Positions 1 to 14,061 of a DNA stretch of 64,000 nucleotides are shown here, piece after piece; position 1 is the stretch's first letter, and each line of letters starts with the position of its first letter. A program made the position numbers and the translations under genes. This DNA is from Planomonospora_B alba (GTDB lineage: Bacteria > Actinomycetota > Actinomycetes > Streptosporangiales > Streptosporangiaceae): positions 62,001 through 126,000 of the forward strand of contig NZ_BAAAUT010000014.1 in NCBI RefSeq assembly GCF_039534085.1, written 5' to 3'. Under the pieces are notes generated by a model. The model made no database searches, was not told the DNA's origin, and worked only from the letters and a program-made list of their open reading frames with translations.

Positions 1-4981
<4,981 letters not shown>

Positions 4982-5249
4982 GGGGCGACTCCCAAGAACG
5001 GCCGAGGTGATCGGCCAACTTACCCAGGGGGGCCTGCGCGGGGGAGTCCTGGCGGCCCACAATCCACCAGGGCGTTTTGTCATGGCCGTGACAACGGCCC
5101 CGCGGGGCGGGCCGGGCCCGGCGGGCTTTGTCGCCGGGCCTCAAGCGGGCCCGGCGTTTCCGTTGCGGCCGGCCATATCGGCGTCCCGCGACCGGGCCTA
5201 GGGTCGCCTGCCACGGCCCTCACGCCTCCGGGCCGGTGGAGGTTAGACG

Positions 5250-6506
5250 ATGCGCCCTGCCCGACGCGGATTCCCGGCTCTCCAGGTCTCGCTGCCCATC
5301 TCACTGTCGGCCCTGCTGCTCCTCGGCGGCCCGCCGGTGGCCGCGCACGCGCGGACGGCTCCGGCGGCGGAGCCGGGCGCCACACCCAGCGCCTCCCCCG
5401 GCGCCGCGAGACCCGGCGCGTCCCCGAGCGCCCCGGCGGGACCCGCCAGGAAGCCGGCCTCCGCGAAGACCGGCAGGAGCCCGTCGGGTCCCTGGCCGGC
5501 GGCGCTGCCCGGTAAGGCGCGCGTGGTGAAGGAGCGCTGGTTCGGCCTGCGCATGGTGGACCTGACGATCTCGTCCCCGGCGGTGGACGCCCGGCTCCCG
5601 GTCCGGGTGCTCGTCCCCCGGGGCTGGTCGAAGAACGCCGACCGCACCTGGCCGGTGCTCTACCTGCTGCACGGCGGCGCGGACGACTACACCTCCTGGA
5701 CCCGGATGACCGGGATCGCGGAGATCACCGAGGATCTGGACGCGATCGTCGTGATGCCCGAGGCCGGGCGTGCCGGGAACTACAGCGACTGGTACAACGG
5801 CGGCAGGGGCGGCCCGCCCCGCTGGGAGACCTTCCATCTGAAGGAGCTGCGCCGACTGCTGGAGACCGGCTACCGCGCCGGGACCCGCCGGGCGGTGGCG
5901 GGCCTGTCCATGGGCGCCTACGGCGCGATGAAGTACGCCGCCAGGCACCGCGGGATGTTCCGTTTCGTCGGCGCCTACAGCGGCGTCATGTCCACCCGCC
6001 TGCCGGGCATCCCGGACCTCATCATGAACGCCCAGGCCGCCGAGGGGGCGGACCCGAAGGCGCTGTGGGGCGACCCGGTCAGGAACCGGACCGTCTGGAA
6101 GGCCAACGACCCCGCCGCGCACGCCGGGAACCTCAAGGGCGTGGGCGTCTACATCTCCAGCGGCACCACCAGCCTCCCGGGCGAGCTCGACCCGCCCGGC
6201 ACCCCCTGGTCCCCCGCGCACCTGAGCGAACCGGTCTCGGCCTACACCACCAAGGACCTGGTCGCCAGGCTCCGCCTGCACGGGATCAAGCCGACGGTGC
6301 ACCTCTACAAGGACGGCACCCACAGCTGGCCGTACTGGCAGCGGGAGTTCATCCGCTCCTACCCGATGATCCTGGACGCCCTGGGCCTGCCGCGGGACGG
6401 GGGGCCCTCCCCGCTCGACGACTCCTCCGGCGGCCCTCCGTCCCTCGGCGCGGACCGCCGGGACGCCGGCGCGGGACCGGGAGAGGAGGTCTGGCAGCAC
6501 CGGTGA
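5250..6506 (+). CDS. Secreted antigen-85-like esterase/acyltransferase
   Basis: The 418-residue protein has a basic N-terminus and a hydrophobic signal segment, then a Pro/Ala-rich stretch and an alpha/beta-hydrolase fold. The nucleophile elbow is GLSMGAYGA (Ser220). The C-terminal catalytic His is in GTHSWPYW (His358), a motif shared with mycolyltransferases and related esterases of the antigen 85 type. LHGGADDYTSW is the expected oxyanion-region motif. The ATG at 5250 follows GGAGG. It should act outside the membrane on an acyl ester; the substrate is unknown. It diverges from the PKS across 268 bases, so a role in moving a PKS-made acyl chain is possible but only inferred. Confidence 0.85.
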   Translation: MRPARRGFPALQVSLPISLSALLLLGGPPVAAHARTAPAAEPGATPSASPGAARPGASPSAPAGPARKPASAKTGRSPSGPWPAALPGKARVVKERWFGLRMVDLTISSPAVDARLPVRVLVPRGWSKNADRTWPVLYLLHGGADDYTSWTRMTGIAEITEDLDAIVVMPEAGRAGNYSDWYNGGRGGPPRWETFHLKELRRLLETGYRAGTRRAVAGLSMGAYGAMKYAARHRGMFRFVGAYSGVMSTRLPGIPDLIMNAQAAEGADPKALWGDPVRNRTVWKANDPAAHAGNLKGVGVYISSGTTSLPGELDPPGTPWSPAHLSEPVSAYTTKDLVARLRLHGIKPTVHLYKDGTHSWPYWQREFIRSYPMILDALGLPRDGGPSPLDDSSGGPPSLGADRRDAGAGPGEEVWQHR

Positions 6507-6537
6507 GCAGGCCCCGGCGATCCGGCGGGCGCGCCCT

Positions 6538-7773
6538 TCACGGCACGGCCTCCCCGGCGCCCGGGAGGGAGGCCGTCACGACCAGGCCGCCGCCCTCCCG
6601 CGGGCGGGCGGTGACGTCACCGCCGTGGGCGACGGCCACGGACCTGACGATCGACAGCCCGAGGCCCGTGCTCCGGCCCGTGACCACCCGCTCGGCGCCG
6701 AGACGGCGGAAGGGCTTGAAGAGCGGCGGGATGTCGTAGGGCGGCACGGCGGGCCCGGTGTTGCTCACCTCCACCTCGACCCGCCCGCCGGCCACCGTAC
6801 GGCTGGTGACCCGCACCCAGCCGGTGCCGTCGCCGACGTTGTGCCGGATGCCGTTCTCCACCAGGTTGTGCACCAGCCGCTCCAGCAGCAGCGCGTCCCC
6901 GCGGGTGGGCGCGGGCCCGGCCTCCTCCCGCACGGCGACCCCCGCCTGCCCGGCCTCCGCGGAGGTCTGCGCGACCACGTGCGCGACCACGTCCGCCAGG
7001 TCCACCGGCGACCGGTCGGTGATCTCGTGCTCGGAGCGGGCCAGCAGCAGCAGCCCGGAGATGAGCCGCTCGTGCCGGGCGTTGATCTCCAGCAGGCTCT
7101 CACCGAGCCGCTTGACGTCGGGCGAGGCCGTCTTCCGGTGCATGGCCAGCTCGACCAGGGCCCGGTTCAGCGTCAGCGGGGTCCGCAACTCGTGCGAGGC
7201 GTTGGCGACGAAGCGACGCTGACCGTCGAAGGAGCGGTCCAGCCGCTCGACCATGGTGTCGAAGGTGTCGGCGAGTTCCTTCACCTCGTCCGGCGGCCCG
7301 TCCAGCGCGATCCGCTCGCGCAGGCCGTGGTCGGCGACCGGGGCGGCGGCGATCCGCCGCGCCGTCTCGGTCACCCGGTGCAGCGGGGCGAGCACCCGTC
7401 CCGCCACCACCCAGCCGAGCCCCACCGCTGCGGCCCCGACCACGGCCAGCGCGACCGCGCCCTGGGTGAGCATCGAGGTGGCCGCCGCCTCGCGCAGCCG
7501 CTCCTCCTGCTCGGCCAGCACCCGCTCCGCCTCGGGGCCCATGAGCACGTCGCCGTTCCGGTTGAGGATGACGACCTTACGCGGCAGGGTGCCGGGTTCC
7601 TGCTGGAGCCCGCTGCGGGCGAAGGAGGCCGACAGCCGCTGGTCGAACAGCAGGTAGGTGACGCCGAGCAGGGTCAGTCCGGCGAGGAGGAACAGCGTGC
7701 CGTACACGAGGGTGAGCCGGGCGCGCAGGGTGAGCGGCCGGCGGCGCGGCGGGCGGGGGGCACGGGCGCTCAT
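6538..7773 (-). CDS. Two-component sensor histidine kinase
   Basis: The 411-residue kinase has two membrane segments flanking a short extracytoplasmic loop, a HAMP-like linker, the H-box ASHELRTPL and an ATPase domain ending with GLGLSIVRSV. The N box is VENGIRHN. The ATG at 7773 overlaps the stop of the upstream regulator (ATGA), so the two are translationally coupled. An upstream in-frame extension exists but lies inside the regulator gene. The sensory loop is small, as in kinases that sense envelope stress or an associated ABC transporter. The pair is divergent from the transporter operon at 8746-12369, its likely target. Confidence 0.9.
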   Translation of the reverse strand: MSARAPRPPRRRPLTLRARLTLVYGTLFLLAGLTLLGVTYLLFDQRLSASFARSGLQQEPGTLPRKVVILNRNGDVLMGPEAERVLAEQEERLREAAATSMLTQGAVALAVVGAAAVGLGWVVAGRVLAPLHRVTETARRIAAAPVADHGLRERIALDGPPDEVKELADTFDTMVERLDRSFDGQRRFVANASHELRTPLTLNRALVELAMHRKTASPDVKRLGESLLEINARHERLISGLLLLARSEHEITDRSPVDLADVVAHVVAQTSAEAGQAGVAVREEAGPAPTRGDALLLERLVHNLVENGIRHNVGDGTGWVRVTSRTVAGGRVEVEVSNTGPAVPPYDIPPLFKPFRRLGAERVVTGRSTGLGLSIVRSVAVAHGGDVTARPREGGGLVVTASLPGAGEAVP

Positions 7774-8426
7774 GCGATCCGGTACCCCGCGCCCGGCACG
7801 GTCCGCACGACCGGCGGCTCGCCGAGCTTGCGGCGCAGCTTGAGGACGGTCAGCCGCACCACCCCGGTGAACGGGTCGGCGTTCTCGTCCCATGCCTTCT
7901 CCAGCAGCTGCTCGGCGGAGACGACGGCCCCGTCGGCGCGGAGCAGCTCCGCCAGGACGGCGAACTCCTTCTTCGACAGCGGCACGTACCGCCCGTCGCG
8001 GAACACCTCCCGGCGCGCGGGGTCGAGGGTGATCCCGGCCCGGCACAGCACCGGCGGCACGGCCGGCCTGGCGCGCCGCCCCAGCGCCTGGACCCGGGCG
8101 GCCAGCTCGGGGAAGGCGAACGGCTTGGCCAGGTAGTCGTCCGCGCCCAGCGAGAGCCCCGCCACCCGGTCGCCGATCTCCGCCGCGGCGGTGAGCATCA
8201 GCACCCGCGCGTCCGACTCCGAGGCGACCAGCTCCCGGCAGACGTCGTCACCGTGCACCCTCGGCAGGTCGCGGTCGAGCACGACCACGTCGTAGTCGTT
8301 GACCGCGAGCCGCTCCAGCGCCGCCTCGCCGTCGTGCGCGGTGTCGACCGCGTGCGCCTCCTCGCGCAGCCACTCGGCGATCGCGTCGGCGAGCACGCGC
8401 TCGTCCTCCACCACCAGTACCCGCAT
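7770..8426 (-). CDS. OmpR-family response regulator
   Basis: The 218-residue protein begins MRVLVVEDERVLADA. It has the acidic pocket (EDE), phosphoacceptor Asp in VVLDRDLP, the conserved Lys in AKPF, and a C-terminal winged helix ending GAGYRIA. The ATG at 8426 gives normal family length; the frame is open much further upstream but that extension crosses the intergenic repeats and has no regulator features. It forms an operon with the kinase and probably controls itself and the divergent MacB-type operon. Confidence 0.92.
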   Translation of the reverse strand: MRVLVVEDERVLADAIAEWLREEAHAVDTAHDGEAALERLAVNDYDVVVLDRDLPRVHGDDVCRELVASESDARVLMLTAAAEIGDRVAGLSLGADDYLAKPFAFPELAARVQALGRRARPAVPPVLCRAGITLDPARREVFRDGRYVPLSKKEFAVLAELLRADGAVVSAEQLLEKAWDENADPFTGVVRLTVLKLRRKLGEPPVVRTVPGAGYRIA

Positions 8427-8745
8427 CGTGTCCCCGTGCCCTGCCCGCCGGAGGGCCCGTGCCCTCCGCCTCGCGTACGGAGGCGATGGTGACGGACGCG
8501 TTGTTTGCTCCGCGTTAGCACCGGCCGCTCCAGGCCGCCGGTGCCGCCGCACCGGCGCGGGCCCGGCACGGGCGACGAGCACGGGCCCGGCACGGGCGAC
8601 GAGCACGGGCCCGGCACGGGCGACGAGCACGGGCCACGAGCACGGCGACGGCGGAGGCGGCGGAAACGGCCCGGAAACACGCTTCCCTGTTGCATGCCTC
8701 ATCGAGCGGCCGGCGCGCGTCCGGCCGCCGGACGAGGAGACGACC
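8427..8745. other. Divergent intergenic region between regulator and transporter operon
   Basis: These 319 bases separate the response regulator from the lipoprotein gene. They hold the 24-bp tandem repeats listed separately. I found no convincing -35/-10 pair on either strand and no small ORF with a ribosome site. Frames stay open only because the DNA is GC-rich. Confidence 0.5.
8559..8643. repeat. 24-bp tandem repeat, three full copies plus a partial
   Basis: The unit GGGCCCGGCACGGGCGACGA plus GCAC is repeated exactly at 8559, 8583 and 8607, with a degenerate fourth copy (GGGCCACGAGCAC) from 8631. It lies midway between the response regulator and the lipoprotein start. The copies are identical, so the array is recent or maintained. 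It has no spacers and is not a CRISPR. It could be a multimeric regulator site or simple slippage. Confidence 0.85.
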
Positions 8746-9255
8746 ATGCGCATTCCCGGTGCACCGGCGGCGGTCCCGCTGGTGCTCGCCCTGACCCTGA
8801 CCGCGGCCCTGGCCGGGTGCGCCGCGGGCGGTGGCGCCGAGGTGGCGACCGCGACCGGTGGCGGCGGTGGGCCCGCCGCGAGCGCCACGCCGACCCTGGA
8901 CCCGGACGAGCGGAACCTCAGGTTCGCCCAGTGCATGCGGGAGAACGGCGTCGACATGCCCGACCCCAGGCCCGGCGAGCCCGTCATGCTCAGGATCCGC
9001 AAGGGGCAGGAGGCCGCCGTGGAGAAGGCCCGGCAGGCCTGCAAGCAGTACGCCCCGGTGGGCGGCACCGGCGCGGACCGCTCCCGCAACGCGGAGAGGA
9101 TGCGCGAGATCGCCCGGTGCATGCGGGACAACGGCGTGCCGGACTTCCCCGACCCGGACCCGGAGGGACGCATCAAGGTCGGCAAGGGGGTCACCGACGA
9201 CCCGGACTTCCCGGCGGCGGAGGCGAAGTGCCGTCCGGAGAAGGGGGGTTCCTGA
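8746..9255 (+). CDS. Small lipoprotein with duplicated CMRxNGV motif
   Basis: The 169-residue precursor has a signal peptide with lipobox LAGC (Cys25), then a Gly/Ala-rich spacer. Two similar segments follow, CMRENGVDMPDP and CMRDNGVPDFPDP, about 60 residues apart, each with one Cys. I do not recognise an enzymatic family; similar short lipoproteins often precede MacB-type transporters in actinomycetes. GAGGAG precedes the ATG at 8746. The stop overlaps the ATG of the next gene (TGATG), so it is the first gene of the four-gene transporter operon. The repeated cysteine motif may be a ligand-sensing or partner-binding unit; this is a guess. Confidence 0.8.
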   Translation: MRIPGAPAAVPLVLALTLTAALAGCAAGGGAEVATATGGGGGPAASATPTLDPDERNLRFAQCMRENGVDMPDPRPGEPVMLRIRKGQEAAVEKARQACKQYAPVGGTGADRSRNAERMREIARCMRDNGVPDFPDPDPEGRIKVGKGVTDDPDFPAAEAKCRPEKGGS

Positions 9256-10334
9256 TGGGCCCGGCGCCCGCCCGCCGTACCCGCCGCCGGGCCGCGTGGC
9301 TGCTCGCCGCGGCGGCCCTGGCCGGTACGGCCACGGTGGCCGCGGGCGGCACGGGCCTGCCGGGGGGCGGCGGCCGGGCGGACGACGCGCCGCCGCTTCC
9401 CGCGGCCACCGCCGAGGTGACCCGGGAGACGCTCCGCGACACGCGCGACGCCGATGGCGAGCTCGGCTACGGCCCCGCCGTCACGGCGGTCAGCCGCAGG
9501 CCCGGCACCGTCACCTGGCTCCCGGAGAGCGGAGCTCTGATCGGCCGCGGGAAACCGCTCTACAGAATCGACGACGACCCGGTGGTGCTGATGTACGGAG
9601 CCACACCCGCCTACCGCGACCTGCGGGCCGGCACCGAGGGCCGGGACGTGGAGGCGCTGGAGCGCAACCTCCGCGCGCTCGGCTACGACGGGTTCACCGT
9701 GGACGGCGAGTACACCTCCGCCACGGCCGCGGCGGTCATGGAGTGGCAGCAGGACCGGGGCCTGGAGGAGACCGGCGTGGTCGAGCTCGGCCGGGTCGTC
9801 TTCGCCGCCGGGCGGGTCCGGGTGGACGCCCTGGAGACCGAGGCGGGCCGGCCCACCGGTCCCGGGCAGCGGGTGCTCACCTACACCGGCACCGCCAAGG
9901 CGGTCACCGTACGGCTGGCGGCCGAGGACCGGCGGATGGCCCGCGAGGGCGCCGGGGTCACGGTCACCCTGCCCGACGGCAGGAGCGTGGACGGCGAGGT
10001 CGCCGAGGTCTCCACGGTCATCGAGCCCGGGCAGGGGCAGGACGCGGAGCCGGAGACCGCGCTGGAGGTGGTCGTCTCGCTCGGGCAGAAGGCGGTCCGG
10101 GGCCTGGAGCACGCCGCGGTGGACGTCACCTTCACCGCCTCCCGCCGGAAGGACGTGCTGACCGTGCCGGTCGCCGCGCTCGTCGCGCTCCGGGAGGGCG
10201 GGTTCGGCGTCGAGGTCGTCGAGGGCGGCAGGTCCCGCCACGTCGCGGTGGAGACGGGCATGTTCGCCGGGGGCCGCGTCGAGGTCTCGGGCGGCGGCCT
10301 CACCGAGGGCACGATCGTGGGGATGCCGGAATGA
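9255..10334 (+). CDS. Peptidoglycan-binding / membrane-fusion subunit of ABC exporter
   Basis: The 359-residue protein starts with a twin-arginine-like basic run and one membrane anchor (AWLLAAAALAGTATVAAGG). A PG_binding_1 domain lies near residues 120-180 (RDVEALERNLRALGYDGF). It is followed by a beta-rich HlyD-like part with the final segment VPVAALVALREGGFGVEVV typical of RND/MacA-type fusion proteins. It would link the MacB-type permease to the cell wall outside the membrane. The ATG at 9255 shares a base with the upstream stop, and its own stop overlaps the ATPase start, so production is coupled. Function as an exporter or cell-wall stress module is inferred from the neighbours. Confidence 0.85.
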   Translation: MGPAPARRTRRRAAWLLAAAALAGTATVAAGGTGLPGGGGRADDAPPLPAATAEVTRETLRDTRDADGELGYGPAVTAVSRRPGTVTWLPESGALIGRGKPLYRIDDDPVVLMYGATPAYRDLRAGTEGRDVEALERNLRALGYDGFTVDGEYTSATAAAVMEWQQDRGLEETGVVELGRVVFAAGRVRVDALETEAGRPTGPGQRVLTYTGTAKAVTVRLAAEDRRMAREGAGVTVTLPDGRSVDGEVAEVSTVIEPGQGQDAEPETALEVVVSLGQKAVRGLEHAAVDVTFTASRRKDVLTVPVAALVALREGGFGVEVVEGGRSRHVAVETGMFAGGRVEVSGGGLTEGTIVGMPE

Positions 10335-11122
10335 CGACTCCCATGATCTCCCTGTCGCGGGTGAGCAAGGTCCACCCCGGCGGGGTGGCGGCGCTGTCGG
10401 CGGTCTCGCTGGAGGTGGCGCGCGGCGAGCTGGCCGCGATCGTCGGCCCGTCCGGCTCGGGCAAGTCGACGCTGCTCACCATCATCGGCACGCTCGACCG
10501 GCCCTCGTCGGGGACCGTGCGCATCGACGGGCACGACGTCCCGTCGCTCTCGGACGACGGGCTCTCCGCGCTCCGGGCAGCCGTCATCGGCTTCGTCTTC
10601 CAGCACTTCCACCTGGCCGCCGGGGTCTCGGCCCTGGACAACGTGGCCGACGGCCTCCTCTACAGCGGCCTGCGCCTGCCGGAGCGGCGGCGCCGGGCCG
10701 CGGCGGCGCTGGAGCGGGTCGGGCTCGGCCACCGCCTCGGCCACCGGCCGCACGAGCTGTCGGGCGGCGAGCGGCAGCGGGTGGCCATCGCCCGGGCCGT
10801 GGCCGGGGATCCGCCGCTGCTGCTGGCCGACGAGCCGACCGGCGCCCTGGACTCCGCCTCCGGGGCCGGGGTGATGCGGCTGCTGCACGACCTGAACGCC
10901 TCGGGCACCACCGTCGTGGTCATCACCCACGACCGGGAGATCGCCGCGAGCCTGCCCCGGCGGGTGGGCATGCGCGACGGCCGGATCGTCTCGGACTCCG
11001 CGGCCGGACCGGATCCGGACCCGGAGGCGGATCCGGGCCCGGAGGCGGGGGCCGGAGCGGGCCCCGGGACGGAGGACCCGGGCGGGCACCGGCGGCGTGC
11101 CGGATCGGGGGCGGCGCGATGA
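10331..11122 (+). CDS. MacB/LolD-type ABC transporter ATPase
   Basis: The 263-residue protein has Walker A GPSGSGKST, Q-loop QHFHLA, signature LSGGERQRVAIARA, Walker B LLLADEPTGALD and switch His in VITHD. This is the MacB/LolD subfamily that powers mechanotransmission rather than conventional import. A charged Pro/Asp/Glu-rich tail of about 40 residues follows the domain and is unusual for the family. The ATG at 10331 overlaps the previous stop and the ATGA at its 3' end overlaps the permease start. Confidence 0.93.
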   Translation: MTTPMISLSRVSKVHPGGVAALSAVSLEVARGELAAIVGPSGSGKSTLLTIIGTLDRPSSGTVRIDGHDVPSLSDDGLSALRAAVIGFVFQHFHLAAGVSALDNVADGLLYSGLRLPERRRRAAAALERVGLGHRLGHRPHELSGGERQRVAIARAVAGDPPLLLADEPTGALDSASGAGVMRLLHDLNASGTTVVVITHDREIAASLPRRVGMRDGRIVSDSAAGPDPDPEADPGPEAGAGAGPGTEDPGGHRRRAGSGAAR

Positions 11123-12369
11123 CCGCCGGCCTGGTGGGCCGCCCCGGTCCCGGCGCCGCTGATCGGATCCCGCCCGAGCCGGTCCCGGCCCGGATGCGCC
11201 CGCGCGACGTGTTGCGGACCGGCGCGGCCGGCCTGCGCACCCGCCCGCTCCGGGCGTTTCTGTCCGCGCTCGGCATCGCCATCGGCATCGCGGCGATGAC
11301 CGGCGTGGTCGGCATCTCGTCCTCCTCGGGTGCCGAGCTCGACCGCACGCTCGCCGCGCTCGGCACCAACCTGCTCACCGCCGCGGCCGGGCAGACCCTC
11401 ACCGGCGAGGAGGCCGAGATGCCCGTGGAGGCCGAGGCGATGATCGAGCGCATCGGCCCCGTGCGGGCGGTCTCCGCGACCGGGTACGTCGACGGCGCCA
11501 AGGTGTACCGGAGCGAGCGCATCCCCGAGGCGCAGACCGGCGGCGTCTCCGTGCACGCCGCCCGCCTCGACCTGCCCGCCACGGTGGGCGCGCGGGTGCG
11601 CAGCGGCACCTGGCTCAACGAGGCCACCCACCGCCACCCGGCCGCGGTGCTCGGGTCCACCGCGGCCCGGCGCCTCGGCGTGACCGCGGCCGGACCGGAC
11701 GTCCAGGTCGTCGTCGGCGGTGAGCGCTTCACGGTCGTCGGCGTCCTCGACCCGGTGCCGCTCGCCGCCGAGCTGGACGCCGCGGTACTCGTCGGCTGGC
11801 CCGCCGCGGAGGCGGTGCTGGGCTTCGACGGGCATCCGACGACCCTCTACACGCGGTGCGAGGAGGCCCGGCTGGAGTCCGTCCGGGCGGTGCTGGCCGC
11901 CACCGCCGACCCGGAGGCGCCCAACGAGGTGGACGTCTCCCGCCCGTCCGACGCGCTCGCCGCCAAGCAGGCCGCCGACCAGGCGTTCACCGGCCTGCTG
12001 CTGGGGGTCGGCGCGGTCGCGCTGCTCGTCGGCGGCGTCGGGGTGGCCAACACCATGGTCATCTCGGTGCTGGAGCGGCGGGCGGAGATCGGCCTGCGCC
12101 GGTCGCTCGGCGCGACCCGCGGGCAGATCCGCACGCAGTTCCTCGCCGAGTCGCTGCTGCTGTCCGCGCTGGGCGGGGCGGGCGGGGTGCTGCTCGGCGC
12201 GGCCGTCACCGCCGGCTACGCCCTCTACCAGGGCTGGCCGGTCGTGGTGCCCGCCTGGGCGGCGGGCGGCGGGCTGGCCGCGACCCTGGCCGTCGGCGCC
12301 CTCGCCGGGCTCTACCCGGCGGTCCGCGCCTCCCGGCTCTCCCCGGCGCGGGCACTGGCCGCGCCGTAG
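11119..12369 (+). CDS. MacB-type ABC transporter permease
   Basis: The 416-residue permease has the family layout: one N-terminal transmembrane helix after LRTRPLRAFLSALGI, a large extracytoplasmic MacB_PCD domain (about 50-270), and three C-terminal FtsX-type helices starting at LLLGVGAVALLVGGVGVAN. ERRAEIGLRRSLGATRGQIR is the characteristic cytoplasmic coupling loop. With the ATPase and fusion subunit it should form an exporter or signalling complex under the divergent two-component system. Its last 58 bases overlap the 3' end of glpD on the other strand. Confidence 0.92.
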   Translation: MTAGLVGRPGPGAADRIPPEPVPARMRPRDVLRTGAAGLRTRPLRAFLSALGIAIGIAAMTGVVGISSSSGAELDRTLAALGTNLLTAAAGQTLTGEEAEMPVEAEAMIERIGPVRAVSATGYVDGAKVYRSERIPEAQTGGVSVHAARLDLPATVGARVRSGTWLNEATHRHPAAVLGSTAARRLGVTAAGPDVQVVVGGERFTVVGVLDPVPLAAELDAAVLVGWPAAEAVLGFDGHPTTLYTRCEEARLESVRAVLAATADPEAPNEVDVSRPSDALAAKQAADQAFTGLLLGVGAVALLVGGVGVANTMVISVLERRAEIGLRRSLGATRGQIRTQFLAESLLLSALGGAGGVLLGAAVTAGYALYQGWPVVVPAWAAGGGLAATLAVGALAGLYPAVRASRLSPARALAAP

Positions 12370-14021
12370 GCCGACAGGTCGTCCGGCGCCAGCTCGGCGG
12401 CCCGCTCGCCCTCCACCAGGAGCCGGTAGCGCTCCGTCTCGCGGGCCACGGCGGCGGCGTCCCAGCCCAGCACGGGGGCGACGAGCGCGGCCGCCTCGGG
12501 CGCCGCCGCCAGGCCGCGGTCGCGCTCCTCGATCGAGATCCGGGTACGGCGGGCCAGCACGTCCTCCAGGCGCAGCGCCCCCTCGTGGGTGGCGGCGTAG
12601 ACCACCTCCGCCCGCAGGTAGTCCGCCGCCCCGGCCAGCGGCTCGCCGAGGGCCGGGTCGGCCTCGACCATGCCGACCAGGTCCTCGACGGCCGAGCCGT
12701 ACCGCCGGAGCAGGCGCTCGATCCGGGCGGTGTCCAGGCCGGAGCGGGCGGCCAGCCGGTCGCGGCCGTTCCACAGCGCCTCGAAGCCCTCCGCGCCCAC
12801 CAGCGGCAGCCGGTCGGTGACGGAGGCCGGCACGGGGCCGCCGAGCCCCTGCGCGGCCGCGTCGACGGCGTCCCTGGCCATCACCCGGTAGGTGGTGTAC
12901 TTGCCGCCGGCCACGACGACCAGGCCGGGGGCGGGCCGGGCGACGGTGTGCTCGCGGGAGAGCCTGGCGGTGTCGGCGCCGTCCCCCGCCAGCAGCGGGC
13001 GCAGCCCCGCGTACACGCCCTCGACGTCGTCGCGGGCCAGCGGCGTGCTGAGCACCGCGTTGACCCGCTCCAGCAGGTAGTCCACGTCGGCCCGGCTGGC
13101 CACCGGGCGGGCCGGGTCGAGCGTCCAGTCGGTGTCGGTGGTGCCGATGATCCAGTGCCGTCCCCAGGGGATGACGAACAGCACGCTCTTCTCGGTGCGG
13201 AGGATCAGGCCGGTGCGGAGCGCGATCCGGTCGCGCCGGACGAGGATGTGCACCCCCTTGGAGGCCCGCACGGACGGGCCGCCGCGCGTGCCGGCCAGCT
13301 CGCGGCTCTCGCCGGTCCACACCCCGGTGGCGTTGACCACCTGGCGGGCGCGGACGAGGATCTCCCGGCCGCTCTCCCGGTCGAGCACGTGCGCCCCGGT
13401 CACCCGGGCGCCGTCGCGGGCCAGCCGCGTCACCCGGGCCCCGGTCGCGACGGCGGCGCCGTACTGGGCGGCGGTGCGCGCCAGCGTCATCGTGAACCGC
13501 GCGTCGTCGACCTGGGCGTCGTAGTACTGGACGGCGCCGACGAGCCCCTCCGGGCGGAGCCCCGGGGCGGCGGCCAGCGCGCGCCGCCGGCTGAGCTGGC
13601 GGTGGCGCGGCAGGGTGCGCGAGCCGTCGAAGGTGTCGTAGAGCGTCACTCCCGCGCCGACGTAGAACCGCTCCCACATCCGGTGCCGGAGCGGGAACAG
13701 GAACGGGACCGGCTGCACCAGGTGGGGCGCGAGCCGGGTCAGCAGCAGGCCGCGTTCCTTCAGCGCCTCCCTGACCAGCCGGAAGTCGAGCTGCTCCAGA
13801 TAGCGCAGGCCGCCGTGGATCAGCTTGCTGGACCGGCTGGAGGTGCCCGCCGCCCAGTCGCGGGCCTCCACCAGCGCGACCGAAAGGCCCCGGGAGACCG
13901 CGTCGAGCGCCGCTCCCGCGCCCACCACGCCGCCGCCGACGACCAGCACGTCGAACTCTCCGTCGCTCATGCGCCGCAGCGCCGCCTCGCGGTACGGCGG
14001 TCCCAGGGGCACGGCTGTCAT
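12312..14021 (-). CDS. glpD: Aerobic glycerol-3-phosphate dehydrogenase
   Basis: The 569-residue FAD enzyme oxidises glycerol 3-phosphate to dihydroxyacetone phosphate and feeds the quinone pool at the membrane. The dinucleotide motif VVGGGVVGAG is at residues 27-36 and SSRSSKLIHGGLRYLE follows, as in GlpD. A C-terminal DAO_C domain is present. GAGGAG precedes the ATG at 14021; a later Met at residue 18 is possible. It is the last gene of the minus-strand glpF-glpK-glpD run. The convergent 58-bp overlap with the ABC permease is unusual. Confidence 0.95.
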   Translation of the reverse strand: MTAVPLGPPYREAALRRMSDGEFDVLVVGGGVVGAGAALDAVSRGLSVALVEARDWAAGTSSRSSKLIHGGLRYLEQLDFRLVREALKERGLLLTRLAPHLVQPVPFLFPLRHRMWERFYVGAGVTLYDTFDGSRTLPRHRQLSRRRALAAAPGLRPEGLVGAVQYYDAQVDDARFTMTLARTAAQYGAAVATGARVTRLARDGARVTGAHVLDRESGREILVRARQVVNATGVWTGESRELAGTRGGPSVRASKGVHILVRRDRIALRTGLILRTEKSVLFVIPWGRHWIIGTTDTDWTLDPARPVASRADVDYLLERVNAVLSTPLARDDVEGVYAGLRPLLAGDGADTARLSREHTVARPAPGLVVVAGGKYTTYRVMARDAVDAAAQGLGGPVPASVTDRLPLVGAEGFEALWNGRDRLAARSGLDTARIERLLRRYGSAVEDLVGMVEADPALGEPLAGAADYLRAEVVYAATHEGALRLEDVLARRTRISIEERDRGLAAAPEAAALVAPVLGWDAAAVARETERYRLLVEGERAAELAPDDLSAYGAASARAGESREARTAG

Positions 14022-14061
14022 GTCAGGCTCCTCGTCTCGGGAAAGGCACGGGCGGACGCGG

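Noticed and set aside
8559..8643. Possible CRISPR array
   Set aside because: The repeats are contiguous without spacers and no cas gene is near.
7770..10241. An 823-codon version of the response regulator
   Set aside because: Only the last 218 codons match a regulator; the extension crosses the tandem repeats and runs antisense to two real genes.
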